Assembly (NCBI RefSeq): GCF_014195095.1 | Contig: NZ_JACIBC010000004.1 | Span: forward strand, 186,001-250,000 | Reading direction: 5' to 3' | DNA: 64,000 nucleotides | Origin: Rhizobium sp. BK602 | Lineage (GTDB): Bacteria > Pseudomonadota > Alphaproteobacteria > Rhizobiales > Rhizobiaceae | Shown here: piece by piece, positions 1-9,076 of the stretch | How positions within the stretch are numbered: the first letter of the stretch is position 1 | Layout: the number at the start of each line of letters is the position of its first letter | Translations under genes and position numbers: made by a program | The notes under the pieces: generated by a model | Told to the model about the DNA's origin: nothing | The model's database searches: none | Seen by the model: only the letters and a program-made list of their open reading frames with translations

Positions 1-692
1 ATGCGCAAACCTTTCAAAGCCTCAAAATCAATGGGACCATTTGTGTGGTTGAACCTGTTTGGCGGCAGTCCTTCGGAGACGAAATCTGGAACCCGCCATG
101 CACCCGCACCATCATATCCAGTGGCCAGGACCACGGTGCGCGCCAGAGATTTTCCCACCACGCCGCGGACATTGGTGGTGACGGCTATGACGTCGCCTGC
201 AGGGGCCACGTCGATAACCTCGCAGTGATTTGTAATCGCGATTTCGAAGACGTCGGCATACCAATCGAGATAGGCCTTCCAGTCCCTTCTTGGAATACGG
301 GGCAGCTCCTCCCAAGCGTGACGCCCGTAAACTGTCTCGAACCAGCGTCGTACGGACAGATTGACGACATTGAATTCGTTGCCGACCTGCGTTTTCGGGG
401 TGCGCAATTCCTCCATGCGTGCAAAGGTCAGCCATGGTCCCTCGGCCCCTGGCGCGGCGCTGTCGAGAACGCGCACGTTCCTCACCCCGTCCCACTTTAG
501 GGCTGCCGCGATCGTGATGCCGGACTGTCCAGCCCCAACGATAATGACATCGGCGATCTCTATCGCATCTGACCGTTGCAGATCGGCGATCCAGGATGGG
601 TTCGGATAGCCAAGGGCGGCGAGGTCGGCGCGGGCGGCTTGTTTCAAGTCGTCAACCGTCATCCGCGGCACGTCAGCGGGGGAGAATGTCAT
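1..692 (-). CDS. Flavin-containing monooxygenase-like NAD(P)/FAD oxidoreductase (3' part outside window)
   Basis: Only the N-terminal ~230 residues are present; the reading frame stays open to base 1 of the window. The protein begins MTFSPADVPRMTVDDL, and after about 40 residues has ADVIIVGAGQSG, the dinucleotide-binding GxGxxG of FAD enzymes. Further on it has VVLATGYDG, the ATG-type motif seen in flavin monooxygenases and lysine/ornithine N-hydroxylases. The start ATG overlaps the stop of the upstream ABC permease by 4 nt (ATGA), so it is the last visible gene of the polyamine-type importer operon and is probably translationally coupled. By family it would oxygenate a small nitrogen- or sulfur-containing substrate with NADPH; the operon suggests the imported compound is that substrate (inference). 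Confidence 0.8.
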   Translation of the reverse strand, partial: MTFSPADVPRMTVDDLKQAARADLAALGYPNPSWIADLQRSDAIEIADVIIVGAGQSGITIAAALKWDGVRNVRVLDSAAPGAEGPWLTFARMEELRTPKTQVGNEFNVVNLSVRRWFETVYGRHAWEELPRIPRRDWKAYLDWYADVFEIAITNHCEVIDVAPAGDVIAVTTNVRGVVGKSLARTVVLATGYDGAGAWRVPDFVSEGLPPNRFNHTNGPIDFEALKGLR

Positions 693-1486
693 GTTTGATC
701 TCGCAAATGAGCCGTGCGTCCGCGTAGACGGCGTCGGCGATTGATCTCTGTCAGCGCCACGATCAGGGCCGTTAACAAGAGGACGACCATCTGCATCGCA
801 TTCAGGTCGGGCTTGAGTTCGCGCCGAAACTCCGATGCGACGATGAGGGAAAGCGGCTGTGTGCGGCCGGCCAAAAACATGGAGATCGTCAAATCCGCCA
901 ACGACAGAATGACCCCGATGGAATAGGCAGCGCTGAGCGCGACATTGAGCTGTGGAAGCAGAACGCGCCGGAAACTCTGCCACGGTGTCGCACCTAGATC
1001 CCGAGCCGCCTCCTCCAGCCGCGGATCGAGCCGAATTAACACGGCAGCGATGATTGTTGTGGTGAAGGGGATGGCAACAATCGTTTGCGCGAGAATGAGA
1101 GCGGTTGCTCCGCGTCCCAGTCCCACCCAGCTCATCAGCATTGCCTGCGCGATGGAAAGGACGGTCTTTGGGACGAGAAAGGGTACGAGGATCAAGACGG
1201 CGAATGCGCCCCGGAACGGCATTCGCGGCGACGTCAGGGCCAAGGCGGCGATAAGGCCGATGAACGCAGCCAAAAGTCCGACAGGTTGGGCAATCAGAAA
1301 GCTGGTTACGAAGCCACCCTGAAACGCCGCGTTGCCAACAAGATCGGCGTACCAGGCCAAGGTGAAGCCGCTTAGGGGAAAAGCCATCGTACTTGACGCG
1401 TTGAAGGAAAAAATCCCGAGGACGACTATCGGCAGGTAGAAAAAGCAAACCGCAAAACCAAGTGTGACGATCACAAATCGGGTCAT
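689..1486 (-). CDS. ABC transporter permease, PotC-like (spermidine/putrescine type)
   Basis: 265 aa integral membrane protein with about six hydrophobic segments. The first is residues 5-27 (FVIVTLGFAVCFFYLPIVVLG). The EAA loop reads EEAARDLGATPWQSFRRVLLP near residues 158-178, where the ATPase docks. Length and motif fit the second permease of spermidine/putrescine-type (PotC) importers. Its start overlaps the stop of the other permease by 4 nt, and its stop overlaps the start of the monooxygenase-like gene by 4 nt, so all are cotranslated. It forms the inner-membrane channel with the permease at 1483-2361. The polyamine assignment is by family only; related systems carry other cationic or zwitterionic compounds. 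Confidence 0.9.
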   Translation of the reverse strand: MTRFVIVTLGFAVCFFYLPIVVLGIFSFNASSTMAFPLSGFTLAWYADLVGNAAFQGGFVTSFLIAQPVGLLAAFIGLIAALALTSPRMPFRGAFAVLILVPFLVPKTVLSIAQAMLMSWVGLGRGATALILAQTIVAIPFTTTIIAAVLIRLDPRLEEAARDLGATPWQSFRRVLLPQLNVALSAAYSIGVILSLADLTISMFLAGRTQPLSLIVASEFRRELKPDLNAMQMVVLLLTALIVALTEINRRRRLRGRTAHLRDQT

Positions 1487-2361
1487 TTCAACCCCCGCCG
1501 GAATACTGCCCTTGCGCCATCGAGCCGCAGAAGGACGGTGGCAAACCCGCTGGCAAATGCGAACAGGACGACAAGAAGGCTAAGGGCCAAGGCGGAGGCC
1601 AGCGGCCAATCGAAGGCGGTGCCGAACAGATTGTCGATCATCGCCATCGGCGTCGCGCCCGACGTTCCGCCCAGTAGGCTGGGAGTCATCATATCGCCGG
1701 CAGCCAGAGCGAAGACCGTAAAGACGCCGACGGCCAGCCCGGGGGTGGTCAAAGGCAGGACAACCTTCAAGAACGCATCCAATGGCCGGGCACCGAGATC
1801 CCGGGCGGCCTCGATCAGCCTTTTGTCAATCAACTCGGCCGAAATCCATATCGCCAGAACCATGAACGGCAGATTGTTATAGAGCAGCACGAGATGCGTG
1901 GTGAACGGCGAAAATAACAGGAATTTCAAGGGCTCGTCGACAAGGTGGAGCCATTGCAGGACGGCGTTGATCAACCCTTCGGAGCCAAGAACGACACGCC
2001 AGGCATAAATTCGCACGATCTCGCCGGTATAGAGCGGCGTCAGCAGGACGATACTTGCGACCCCTTTCCAAAGAGCAGGCAGGCGCGTCATCGAAATCGC
2101 AATCGGATACCCGACGAGAGTCGCCAGCGCCGCTGTCCCCGCACCGGAGACAACGGCCTTGCCGATCAGAAAGGCGAAGACCGGATTGGTAAAAATCTGC
2201 GACCAGCTCTGTCCCGAAAATGCCGGAACCATCGTGAAGGCGTCGAGATCCACCTCAAAGAAGCTGAACACCAGGAGCAACGCGAGCGGCAGAACGCAAC
2301 CCACCGATAAAAGACAGGCGACGGGCAAGGCAAAATACGCGCGATGGAATGCCAGGGCCAT
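1483..2361 (-). CDS. ABC transporter permease, PotB-like
   Basis: 292 aa when started at MALAFHRAYFALPVACLL. The frame is open further upstream, but that part is antisense to the ATPase tail and reads as non-protein sequence. The chosen ATG overlaps the stop of the ATPase gene by one base (TGATG), the usual arrangement in such operons. There are about six membrane segments, and the EAA loop is EAARDLGARPLDAFLKVVLP. The EIVRIYAWRVVLG region after the second transmembrane block is typical of PotB. It partners with the PotC-like permease as a heterodimeric channel for the periplasmic solute. Confidence 0.9.
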   Translation of the reverse strand: MALAFHRAYFALPVACLLSVGCVLPLALLLVFSFFEVDLDAFTMVPAFSGQSWSQIFTNPVFAFLIGKAVVSGAGTAALATLVGYPIAISMTRLPALWKGVASIVLLTPLYTGEIVRIYAWRVVLGSEGLINAVLQWLHLVDEPLKFLLFSPFTTHLVLLYNNLPFMVLAIWISAELIDKRLIEAARDLGARPLDAFLKVVLPLTTPGLAVGVFTVFALAAGDMMTPSLLGGTSGATPMAMIDNLFGTAFDWPLASALALSLLVVLFAFASGFATVLLRLDGARAVFRRGLK

Positions 2362-3455
2362 CACTCGACCCTCGTGATGAAGGCACGATCGGGATCCAAT
2401 GCCAGGCCGACATCCGTTCCTGGGGCAAGCGGATGATCCGCCATGAACCGCAAGGTGATGCCCCTCACCCCGGCCTCGATGAGATATCTGTCGCCCTTGA
2501 ACACGACATGCTGGATCGTCGCGTTTATCACGCCCGCGCCGGTGGCAACGCGAAGATTTTCCGGTCGAATGGCGAGCACCGCCTTGTCCCCACGCGACAA
2601 TCCCTCCACAGCCGGGCACTGGACGATGCCGATTGCCGTCTCGATCGCCGCCGATCCGGGGACCGCGCCGCTGCCGGCAATCTCGCCGGGAATGAGGGTC
2701 GCCGCGCCGATGAAATCAGCAACGAAGGCATTGGCGGGACGCGCATAGATCGTCAAAGGGTCGCCCTTTTGCACGATACGCCCCTTGTTCATGACGACGA
2801 CGATGTCGGAGAGCGCGAAGGCTTCGTCCTGATCGTGGGTCACGTAGACGAAGGCGATACCGAGACGCCGCTGCAAATCCTTCAATTCGATCTGCAGGTG
2901 CCCGCGCATCTTTTTGTCCAATGCGGACAGGGGTTCGTCGAGCAGGAGAAGATGTGGCTCCGCGATGATCGCGCGCGCCACCGCGACCCGTTGCTGCTGG
3001 CCACCCGAGAGCTGGTGCGGATATCGTTCGCCGAATTCCGCCATATGCACGGCATCCAGCGCCCTTTTGACGCGTGCCGCCACATCGACATTGCTGTGGC
3101 GCCGCAATGTCAACGAGAACGCGACATTTCCGAACACGGTGAGGTGCGGAAACAACGCGTAGCTCTGGAACACGGTGTTGACCGGACGGCGCTCCGGCGG
3201 AACGCCGGAAAGCGAGCGCCCGTCAAGCACGATCGATCCGGCGTCCGGCGTCTCGAAGCCGGCAATCATGCGCAGTATCGTGGTCTTGCCGCAGCCGGAG
3301 GGCCCGAGAAAAGTGGTGAAAGCCCTTTCGGGAATGTCGAGATCGACGCCGTCGACCGCGCGGTCCTTGCCATAATTCTTGGTCAGGCCACGGGCCGACA
3401 GCAAAAGCCCGGACCTTGACGGATCGGACACCATGTCAGGCATGTCGACCTTCAT
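2361..3455 (-). CDS. ABC transporter ATP-binding protein, PotA-like
   Basis: 364 aa. The nucleotide-binding domain carries Walker A GPSGCGKTT (about residues 51-59), Q-loop FQSYALFPHLTV, signature LSGGQQQR, Walker B LLLLDEPLSALD and the H-loop VTHDQDEA. The remaining ~130 residues form the TOBE-type regulatory domain of the MalK/PotA group. The start overlaps the stop of the substrate-binding protein gene by one base (TGATG), and its stop overlaps the next permease in the same way. It energises import of the solute captured by the protein encoded at 3455-4540. All catalytic motifs are intact. Confidence 0.95.
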   Translation of the reverse strand: MKVDMPDMVSDPSRSGLLLSARGLTKNYGKDRAVDGVDLDIPERAFTTFLGPSGCGKTTILRMIAGFETPDAGSIVLDGRSLSGVPPERRPVNTVFQSYALFPHLTVFGNVAFSLTLRRHSNVDVAARVKRALDAVHMAEFGERYPHQLSGGQQQRVAVARAIIAEPHLLLLDEPLSALDKKMRGHLQIELKDLQRRLGIAFVYVTHDQDEAFALSDIVVVMNKGRIVQKGDPLTIYARPANAFVADFIGAATLIPGEIAGSGAVPGSAAIETAIGIVQCPAVEGLSRGDKAVLAIRPENLRVATGAGVINATIQHVVFKGDRYLIEAGVRGITLRFMADHPLAPGTDVGLALDPDRAFITRVE

Positions 3456-4540
3456 CAGCTTGCCTTGACTTCATTCCAAACCTTCAGCCACTCCGAGTAA
3501 TTCTCCGGGGCGACCGGCCACATGAAGGATTTCATCACATCCATGTCGTCGACGAAGATTGTTTCCTGCTCCTCCTTCGACAGCTTGTCGCGAATGATGG
3601 ACGAGGTGGTCGCGTAGTTGCCGATCTTGGCAATCTGGGTCGCGAAGTCCGCGCCGAGCAGATAATCGACGAATTTATAACCGATTTCAGTCTTTTCCGG
3701 AGACAACGTTGCCGGCATGGCAAAGCAGTCGCACCAGCCCATGATCCCGGCTTTCGGCTTCGCCATTCCCATGTTCAGCTTGTCTTTGAGCGCGTCGTAG
3801 GGAACCCGCCACGAAAACGCGCACGAGACCTCGCCCGTGGCAAACAGGTTTGTGAGATCGCCGATCGTCTGCCAATAGGTACGCAACAACGGCTTTTGCG
3901 CGACCAGCAGCTTTTTGGCTTCCGCCAGCTCCTTGGTCTCCATGAGGAAAACCTTGTCGCGCGATATACCGGCGACCAGACCGGCTATGGCGATAGACTC
4001 CAGCGCATAGTCGCGCATGGCGAGCTGGCCCTTGTATTTCTCGTTGAACAGCGTCGTGTAGTCAGGTTCGCTTTCGAACCTGTCCTTGCGATAGACGATC
4101 GGGTTCAGCCCCCAGAGATAGGGGACCGCAAAATGCTTGCCCGAGGCATCCAGAACCTTGGGCGTCGTCTTGAAGACATCGTACATTTTCGCGGCATTTG
4201 GGATTTTACCCATGTCGATTTCTTGAAGCAGCCCTGCCTTGATATAACGCCAGCTTCCGTTGAGGGACGGGTTGATCATATCCCAGTCAGAGGCCGTCCC
4301 GGTTTTCAGAGCTGCGAACTGTGCGTCCTCGCTGGAGAGATAGGACAGCTTGACCTTGACGCCGGTCTGCGCCTCGAAGGCGGCAATATATTCAGGATGG
4401 CCATTGGAATCCCAGGTCGCCCAGACCATTTCGGAAACGGCTGCTCTGGCGCTGTTCAATGAGCCGAACATCCCTGCCGCCGTACCGGCGGCAATCCCTG
4501 CAAGCACTTCACGTCGGGTAATTCCTGAACCGGCCATCAT
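3455..4540 (-). CDS. ABC transporter periplasmic substrate-binding protein, PotD/PotF-like
   Basis: 361 aa. The N-terminus, MMAGSGITRREVLAGIAAG, holds a TRREVL twin-arginine-like motif followed by a hydrophobic stretch ending at SARA. Export before binding in the periplasm, probably by Tat, is therefore expected. The mature part starts VSEMVWATWDSNGHPEYIAAFEAQTG, the usual beginning of spermidine/putrescine-type binding proteins. The ribosome site GAGGGC lies just before tandem ATG codons. It is the first gene of a five-gene leftward operon (binding protein, ATPase, two permeases, monooxygenase-like). The actual ligand cannot be read from sequence; a polyamine, amine or betaine-like compound is plausible. 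Confidence 0.9.
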   Translation of the reverse strand: MMAGSGITRREVLAGIAAGTAAGMFGSLNSARAAVSEMVWATWDSNGHPEYIAAFEAQTGVKVKLSYLSSEDAQFAALKTGTASDWDMINPSLNGSWRYIKAGLLQEIDMGKIPNAAKMYDVFKTTPKVLDASGKHFAVPYLWGLNPIVYRKDRFESEPDYTTLFNEKYKGQLAMRDYALESIAIAGLVAGISRDKVFLMETKELAEAKKLLVAQKPLLRTYWQTIGDLTNLFATGEVSCAFSWRVPYDALKDKLNMGMAKPKAGIMGWCDCFAMPATLSPEKTEIGYKFVDYLLGADFATQIAKIGNYATTSSIIRDKLSKEEQETIFVDDMDVMKSFMWPVAPENYSEWLKVWNEVKAS

Positions 4541-4676
4541 GCCCTCATCTGGTTGGTATTGGACTGCAACCAGTGTGGGCCGTTTAAAAAGAAACGGCCA
4601 TAACCGAACATAAATAGACTATATTGCACTGCGAAGAAGATCGGCAGTCGGCATGCTGACAGCAAGCCAACTCGGC

Positions 4677-5669
4677 TCAACCGAATGCGGCCGCTTTGGT
4701 CCGCACAGCCTTGAGCGGCTCCGACGCCGTCGCATCGCTGGCGCGAACGTCGGCCGCCACTGATTTTATCATTTGTCGCAACCAGACATGGTCAGGCGAC
4801 TGATGCTTGCACTCGTGCCAGAGCATATAGAACTGCATCTGCCCAAGTTCGCGAGGCGCCTCCAGAACGACAAAGGGAAACGCCTGGGCGATCTGCTCGG
4901 CGAAAATTCGCCCGGTCGTGAAAACGAGGTCCGATTGGGCGAGGACATAGGGCGCGATCGCGTATTCCGGGACCGATGTGGCTATATTGCGTTTAAGGCC
5001 GAGCTCGATCAGCCGCCCATCGATCGGGCTCAGGTGAGCGCGTTTATCCGACGTCGGAGAAAGGTGCTTTTCTGTGAGGAACTCTTCCATCCGAATGGGT
5101 TCGCTACGGCTCGCCAATCTGTGGCTCGGGCGGACGACGCAGACAATATCGGTGGTCAATAAAGGGGATATCCTCAGATATTCCGGCGGATGCGGCCAGT
5201 TCCCAATCACCGCATCAATGGACCCGTCCGCCAGCTGGCTGAGGAGATCATCGTAGCTCGGCATGTGGGATGCATCAACGCCGACATTCGGCGCCTTCTG
5301 CGCAATCTTCCCGACAAGCTGCGGCAGAAACACTGCGCCGAGGCAATTGTCGGCAATGATGCGGAAGGTTCGCCTGGCATTCTTGGGGTCAAAGGTAGGA
5401 TCGGGAGCAAGGTGCGTGTTGATCTGGCCGAGTATATCGCGCAACGTCTCCTTCAATGCCAGTCCGCGTTCCGTTGGCACCAGCACGCCGCCAGACCGCA
5501 CCAACAACGGATCGTCCAGCATTTCGCGCAGCCTTTTTAGCGTGAGACTGACTGTCGGCTGGGCCTGACCCAAGAGGTCGGCGGTTCGCGAAACACTGCA
5601 TTCTGTCAGTAAGGTCAGCAACGTGCGCATCAACCGCACATCCAACGTGCCATTTGCCTGCCTTGTCAT
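4677..5669 (-). CDS. LysR-family transcriptional regulator
   Basis: 330 aa. The N-terminal winged helix-turn-helix (residues ~8-68) reads LDVRLMRTLLTLLTECSVSRTADLLGQAQPTVSLTLKRLREMLDDPLLVR in register. It is followed by the periplasmic-binding-protein-like effector domain up to about residue 300. The residues around the helix-turn-helix resemble the NodD/NahR branch more than the CysB branch. It lies 136 bp upstream of the ABC importer operon on the same strand, so it may regulate that operon and itself. The inducer is probably the transported compound or a derivative (inference). Confidence 0.9.
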   Translation of the reverse strand: MTRQANGTLDVRLMRTLLTLLTECSVSRTADLLGQAQPTVSLTLKRLREMLDDPLLVRSGGVLVPTERGLALKETLRDILGQINTHLAPDPTFDPKNARRTFRIIADNCLGAVFLPQLVGKIAQKAPNVGVDASHMPSYDDLLSQLADGSIDAVIGNWPHPPEYLRISPLLTTDIVCVVRPSHRLASRSEPIRMEEFLTEKHLSPTSDKRAHLSPIDGRLIELGLKRNIATSVPEYAIAPYVLAQSDLVFTTGRIFAEQIAQAFPFVVLEAPRELGQMQFYMLWHECKHQSPDHVWLRQMIKSVAADVRASDATASEPLKAVRTKAAAFG

Positions 5670-6112
5670 CGTCCGCCGTCTCCATCATCGTGGGTCGCGA
5701 TCGCCGACGGAACACGCATTTTTCGTGCCAATCTGGAATTGGAAGCGTCTTTCCCTTTCCATAATCCGTCATCCCGGCTTGGCGGCGGTCGAGGCAAGGC
5801 GTACGGGATATATCCACGGTTTGACGTCGATCAACCCGCCTGGACGCCAGCGTGAAATTACAACGGTGGTGAACATGATAGCCACGACAAATCATAGCCA
5901 TTGATAGCTTGGGTACTTCCCTCAATTTGCGGGGAGTTCGCTATCCACTATTGCAGACATGCCGGTGCCTGCCGGAGACAACCAATGCCCGGAGTCATGC
6001 TCAACGACTTTGGCGCAACCGACCATCATCTTGGCAGCTGAGGCCACTGCCGGGAGGCCAACGTTGTGCAATTGCCATCATATTCCCGGCGACCTGCAGC
6101 ATCGGGTAGTTG
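5670..6112 (+). other. Intergenic region, no gene seen
   Basis: This 443-bp stretch lies between the LysR start (leftward) and the methyltransferase start (rightward), so it must hold both promoters. Short open frames are present, but none has protein-like composition or a ribosome site. Around 5877-5912 the element ATAGC recurs three times within about 35 bp, which could be regulator half-sites; no firm operator is claimed. Confidence 0.5.
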
Positions 6113-6700
6113 ATGGCCGATAAGAAATGGAATGAGGTTATCGCATACACGATGCTCGATCTTCCTTCGCTCATTCCGATGATCATGGCGGTATCGCTGT
6201 GTCTTTCGATCCTCCTGTTTCACGGTCTCACTGGTGTTCCGCCAGTACCGTCCAGCTCGGCTGAAATTGCCGATGTTGTCGAATTGCTGCGGAATGCGGA
6301 TTTGCCGAAGCGCGCGATCATTTACGAGCTCGGAAGCGGCTGGGGTTCCATGGCCATCGCACTTGCTCGCGCGTTTCCGGATGCGGAAATCCGCGGGATC
6401 GAAATCTCCCCCGCACCCTACTTGCTCTCAAAGTTGAGGGTGCGTCGCTTCGAAAACGTGACCATCCGCTGGGGGAATTTCTTCGACCATGATGTAAGTG
6501 ATGCCGACGCCGTGACGTGCTATCTCATGATCAAGCCAATGCCAAAGGTCAGCAGCTTCCTCGACCATATGCTCAAGGACGGAACGCCGGTGGTGTCGCT
6601 GACATTCTGGTTTCGCGACCGCCGGGTCGATGCGTCGCGGGAAGGACCGGGACTGCGGGGTGGTGCCGCACTTTATTACTGGCCTGCGCGCAAAGTTTAG
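6113..6700 (+). CDS. Membrane-anchored class I SAM-dependent methyltransferase-like protein
   Basis: 195 aa from the ATG; a TTG one codon upstream is also possible. Residues ~12-40 (MLDLPSLIPMIMAVSLCLSILLFHGL) form one hydrophobic anchor. A Rossmann-type methyltransferase core follows, with motif I ELGSGWGSMAIALA near residues 74-87, an acidic motif II IRGIEIS, and a post-I stretch NVTIRWGNFF. The layout (one membrane helix, a short catalytic domain, V/ADAVTCYLMIKPMPK) recalls small FAM173/ATPSCKMT-like methyltransferases, but this is weak. It is a single gene with no operon partner; the substrate is unknown. Confidence 0.7.
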   Translation: MADKKWNEVIAYTMLDLPSLIPMIMAVSLCLSILLFHGLTGVPPVPSSSAEIADVVELLRNADLPKRAIIYELGSGWGSMAIALARAFPDAEIRGIEISPAPYLLSKLRVRRFENVTIRWGNFFDHDVSDADAVTCYLMIKPMPKVSSFLDHMLKDGTPVVSLTFWFRDRRVDASREGPGLRGGAALYYWPARKV

Positions 6701-7069
6701 GGATGCCCCGGCGGCGACCTGTTTCAAGCCACCGCGAGGATCGCGCGTGAGACGCGAACAAAGAAGGGATCCGAGACCCATGGGGGCATTCATGGAGCGG
6801 CGATTTCCACGTCTTCGGCTCGCCCTGAGCCGCGTTCGACATACTTTCCCATGCTTCGCAGCTTGCCGACCGTGCCGCATTGGCCGAGCGCGCAATCGGA
6901 AGCCCCTCGGTGCCGAGAAACAATCACAACGGCGGAGCGTCCATACCGACACAATGGCAGGCAATGCCAATCGCGTTGCGGCGGGCACCAAAAGAGTCCG
7001 TCTTCGATAGCTGGAAAATAGTCCCCGCAGCTCACTGCCATGGTTGGAGCGGGCGGGATCCGATCTGCG
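6701..7069 (+). other. Intergenic region between two convergent genes, no gene seen
   Basis: The 369 bp between the methyltransferase stop and the AraC-family stop contains open frames on both strands. Their composition (arginine- and cysteine-rich, no ribosome sites) looks like non-coding high-GC sequence. No strong terminator hairpin was found by eye. Confidence 0.45.
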
Positions 7070-8104
7070 TCAGTGCAGAAAATGCAATTGCGACGCGCCT
7101 CGCCCGTTCAGTTCGCGCCACTGCAGTGGCGTCAGCCCTTCCCAGTCGCGAAACGCACGGTAGAAGGAGCTGCGATCCTGATACCCCAGAAGACACGCGA
7201 CCTCATCGATATCGGTGGACGGATTGGACAGGAGTTGCCGTCCGAGTTCCTGACGCGCTTCCGACAGAAGCTCGCGGAAGGTCTTGCCCTCATCGGTGAT
7301 GCGCCGTTGGAGCGTTCGCTCGCTCATATTGAGATCCTGTGCTATCTGCGACAGCTCCGGGCGACCGCTTGCAAGCGATCGTTTCAGGACGACTTTCACC
7401 TGGTCGCCAATGGAACTGCGTGCCTGCAGCTCACCCATGGCGGCGGCAAGCGCAGGTGTAAGGATTTCCAGGAGCTCGGGATTGTGCCCCGGAAACGGGC
7501 GATCAAGATCGGTGGATTTCAGGACAAGCTTGTTTCGCTGAGCACCGTACTTGATAGGGCACCCGAAAAAGAGCTGGTACAGATCGCTCTTTGGATCGGC
7601 GCGCATGAACTCGACCCGCACCGGTGTCAGGGATTGGCCGGTTCCACGGCGACCCAGCTCGACCAGGAAGGCGAAGGCGACGTCGGTGGCGATGCCGGGT
7701 TCAAGCTCGGTCGCGTAAATCCAGTTGCTCGTGATCGAGACTTCGCCTTTCTCCTCATGCAAATTCAACTGCTCGGGCGTGCAGAGCCGCTTGAAACGCG
7801 CAACCCGGTGCAGTGCGTCGCGATAGTCCCTGGCGTGAAAGGCGGCCAAGGTCGATGGTGGATGGACCGCCGTATCCGCCTCACGAACGAGCCGAAGTCC
7901 GAGTGCAGGCTCCGGCACCAATTCCTCAAGCGCCCTGAAGATCGCGAAATACTGCGACGTCGTCACCATCCCATCCTCGCCGAGGTGCAGCGTGGCAGGC
8001 AGACGGGCCTGACGCAGAACCGCAGACGGTGGCAGGCCGATCCGCTCAACCGCACGCCAGAAGGCCTGCGGCACCTTGCATTTGTCTGCTGGCATGACAC
8101 TCAT
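7070..8104 (-). CDS. AraC-family transcriptional regulator (OruR/arabinose-binding-domain type)
   Basis: 344 aa when started at MSVMPADKCKVPQAFWRAVERIGL, chosen because GAAGGG lies about ten bases upstream; a longer frame would overlap the SDR gene. The N-terminal ~200 residues match the Arabinose_bd domain of OruR/ArgR-like regulators (YFAIFRALEELVPEPALGLRL). The C-terminal ~100 residues hold the double helix-turn-helix: ELSQIAQDLNMSERTLQRRI and DIDEVACLLGYQDRSSFYRAFRDWEGLTPLQWR. It lies 59 bp downstream of the SDR gene on the same strand and may be cotranscribed with it. Effector and targets are unknown. Confidence 0.9.
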   Translation of the reverse strand: MSVMPADKCKVPQAFWRAVERIGLPPSAVLRQARLPATLHLGEDGMVTTSQYFAIFRALEELVPEPALGLRLVREADTAVHPPSTLAAFHARDYRDALHRVARFKRLCTPEQLNLHEEKGEVSITSNWIYATELEPGIATDVAFAFLVELGRRGTGQSLTPVRVEFMRADPKSDLYQLFFGCPIKYGAQRNKLVLKSTDLDRPFPGHNPELLEILTPALAAAMGELQARSSIGDQVKVVLKRSLASGRPELSQIAQDLNMSERTLQRRITDEGKTFRELLSEARQELGRQLLSNPSTDIDEVACLLGYQDRSSFYRAFRDWEGLTPLQWRELNGRGASQLHFLH

Positions 8105-8163
8105 CTCAGTCGACCCTTCAAGCCCGGTCTCGCAGAAGCATGTTTCGCCTGTCTCCGGGAATG

Positions 8164-8994
8164 TTAGCGCATCTGGCTCATGATGATACGATCGAACATC
8201 CGATCGCCGAACCATTTGCGGATTGCAATCATCGGCTTGGCATATTTGCCGGCAACGTAGCGCGTACGCGGCCTTCTCGCATGCGCAGCGGCCGAGACGA
8301 CATCCGCGATCACTTTTGGATCCGTACCGCGCCCGTGGCCATAGGTCGCCCTCGTGATCTTGGCGACGGCCTGCGAGACCTTGGCATAGGGACCTGCTCC
8401 GGCGCGCTTCACGAGACCGTCGGCGACCACGTCACCAAATCCCGTCTCGATCAAGCCTGGTTCGACGACAACGACATTGATGCCAAACGGGGCCAGCTCC
8501 AGCCGCAAGCTGTCCGACCAGCCCTCGAGCGCATGCTTGGTGGCGTGGTACCAGGCGCCGAGCAATGTATAGATCTTGCCGCCCATGGACGTGATATTGA
8601 CGATGGTTCCGGACCCCCGCTGGCGCATCGCCGGCAACAAAAGCTGGGTCAGGCGAGCCGGGCCGAAGACATTGACTTCGAACTGATATCTCGCCTCGTC
8701 CATCGCGATATCTTCGACAGGCCCATAAAGTCCGAAGCCTGCATTGTTGACAAGGACGTCGACGCCACCGGCCTCCGCGAGGATGATCCCTACGGCCGCC
8801 TTGATCTCGTCGTCGTCGGAAACGTCCATCTGCAAGGCGCGTGCACCAAGGCGCTCGAGATCAAGCATCTTATCGACGCCACGCGCCGCCACATAAACCC
8901 TGAAGCCATCGCTGATGAGACGCTTGGCGATTTCCTTGCCCATGCCGGAGGATGCGCCGGTCACGAGCGCTGTTTTCTTGCGTGTATTGCTCAT
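8164..8994 (-). CDS. Short-chain dehydrogenase/reductase (SDR)
   Basis: 276 aa when started at MSNTRKKTALVTGASSGMG, preceded by GAGAGG. It has the classical SDR motifs: cofactor loop TGASSGMG (residues ~12-19), NNAG, the catalytic serine in NITSMGG, and YHATK for the Tyr/Lys pair. An arginine after the second beta strand (VAARG) suggests NADP(H) preference. The closest general type is the 'oxidoreductase/SDR' group of about 275 aa with an extended C-terminus. The AraC-type regulator lies immediately downstream. The substrate cannot be predicted. Confidence 0.92.
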   Translation of the reverse strand: MSNTRKKTALVTGASSGMGKEIAKRLISDGFRVYVAARGVDKMLDLERLGARALQMDVSDDDEIKAAVGIILAEAGGVDVLVNNAGFGLYGPVEDIAMDEARYQFEVNVFGPARLTQLLLPAMRQRGSGTIVNITSMGGKIYTLLGAWYHATKHALEGWSDSLRLELAPFGINVVVVEPGLIETGFGDVVADGLVKRAGAGPYAKVSQAVAKITRATYGHGRGTDPKVIADVVSAAAHARRPRTRYVAGKYAKPMIAIRKWFGDRMFDRIIMSQMR

Positions 8995-9076
8995 ATCTGC
9001 CTCTCTGTTCGCAAGATCACAAATATAAGCTCGCCAGCGACTGATCATTGACGGAAGATGCCATCGCTGTTGCAGA

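Noticed and set aside
8164..8215. Long AraC start at 8215 that would overlap the SDR gene by 52 bp
   Set aside because: The added residues are not part of the Arabinose_bd domain and the internal ATG at 8104 has a good ribosome site.
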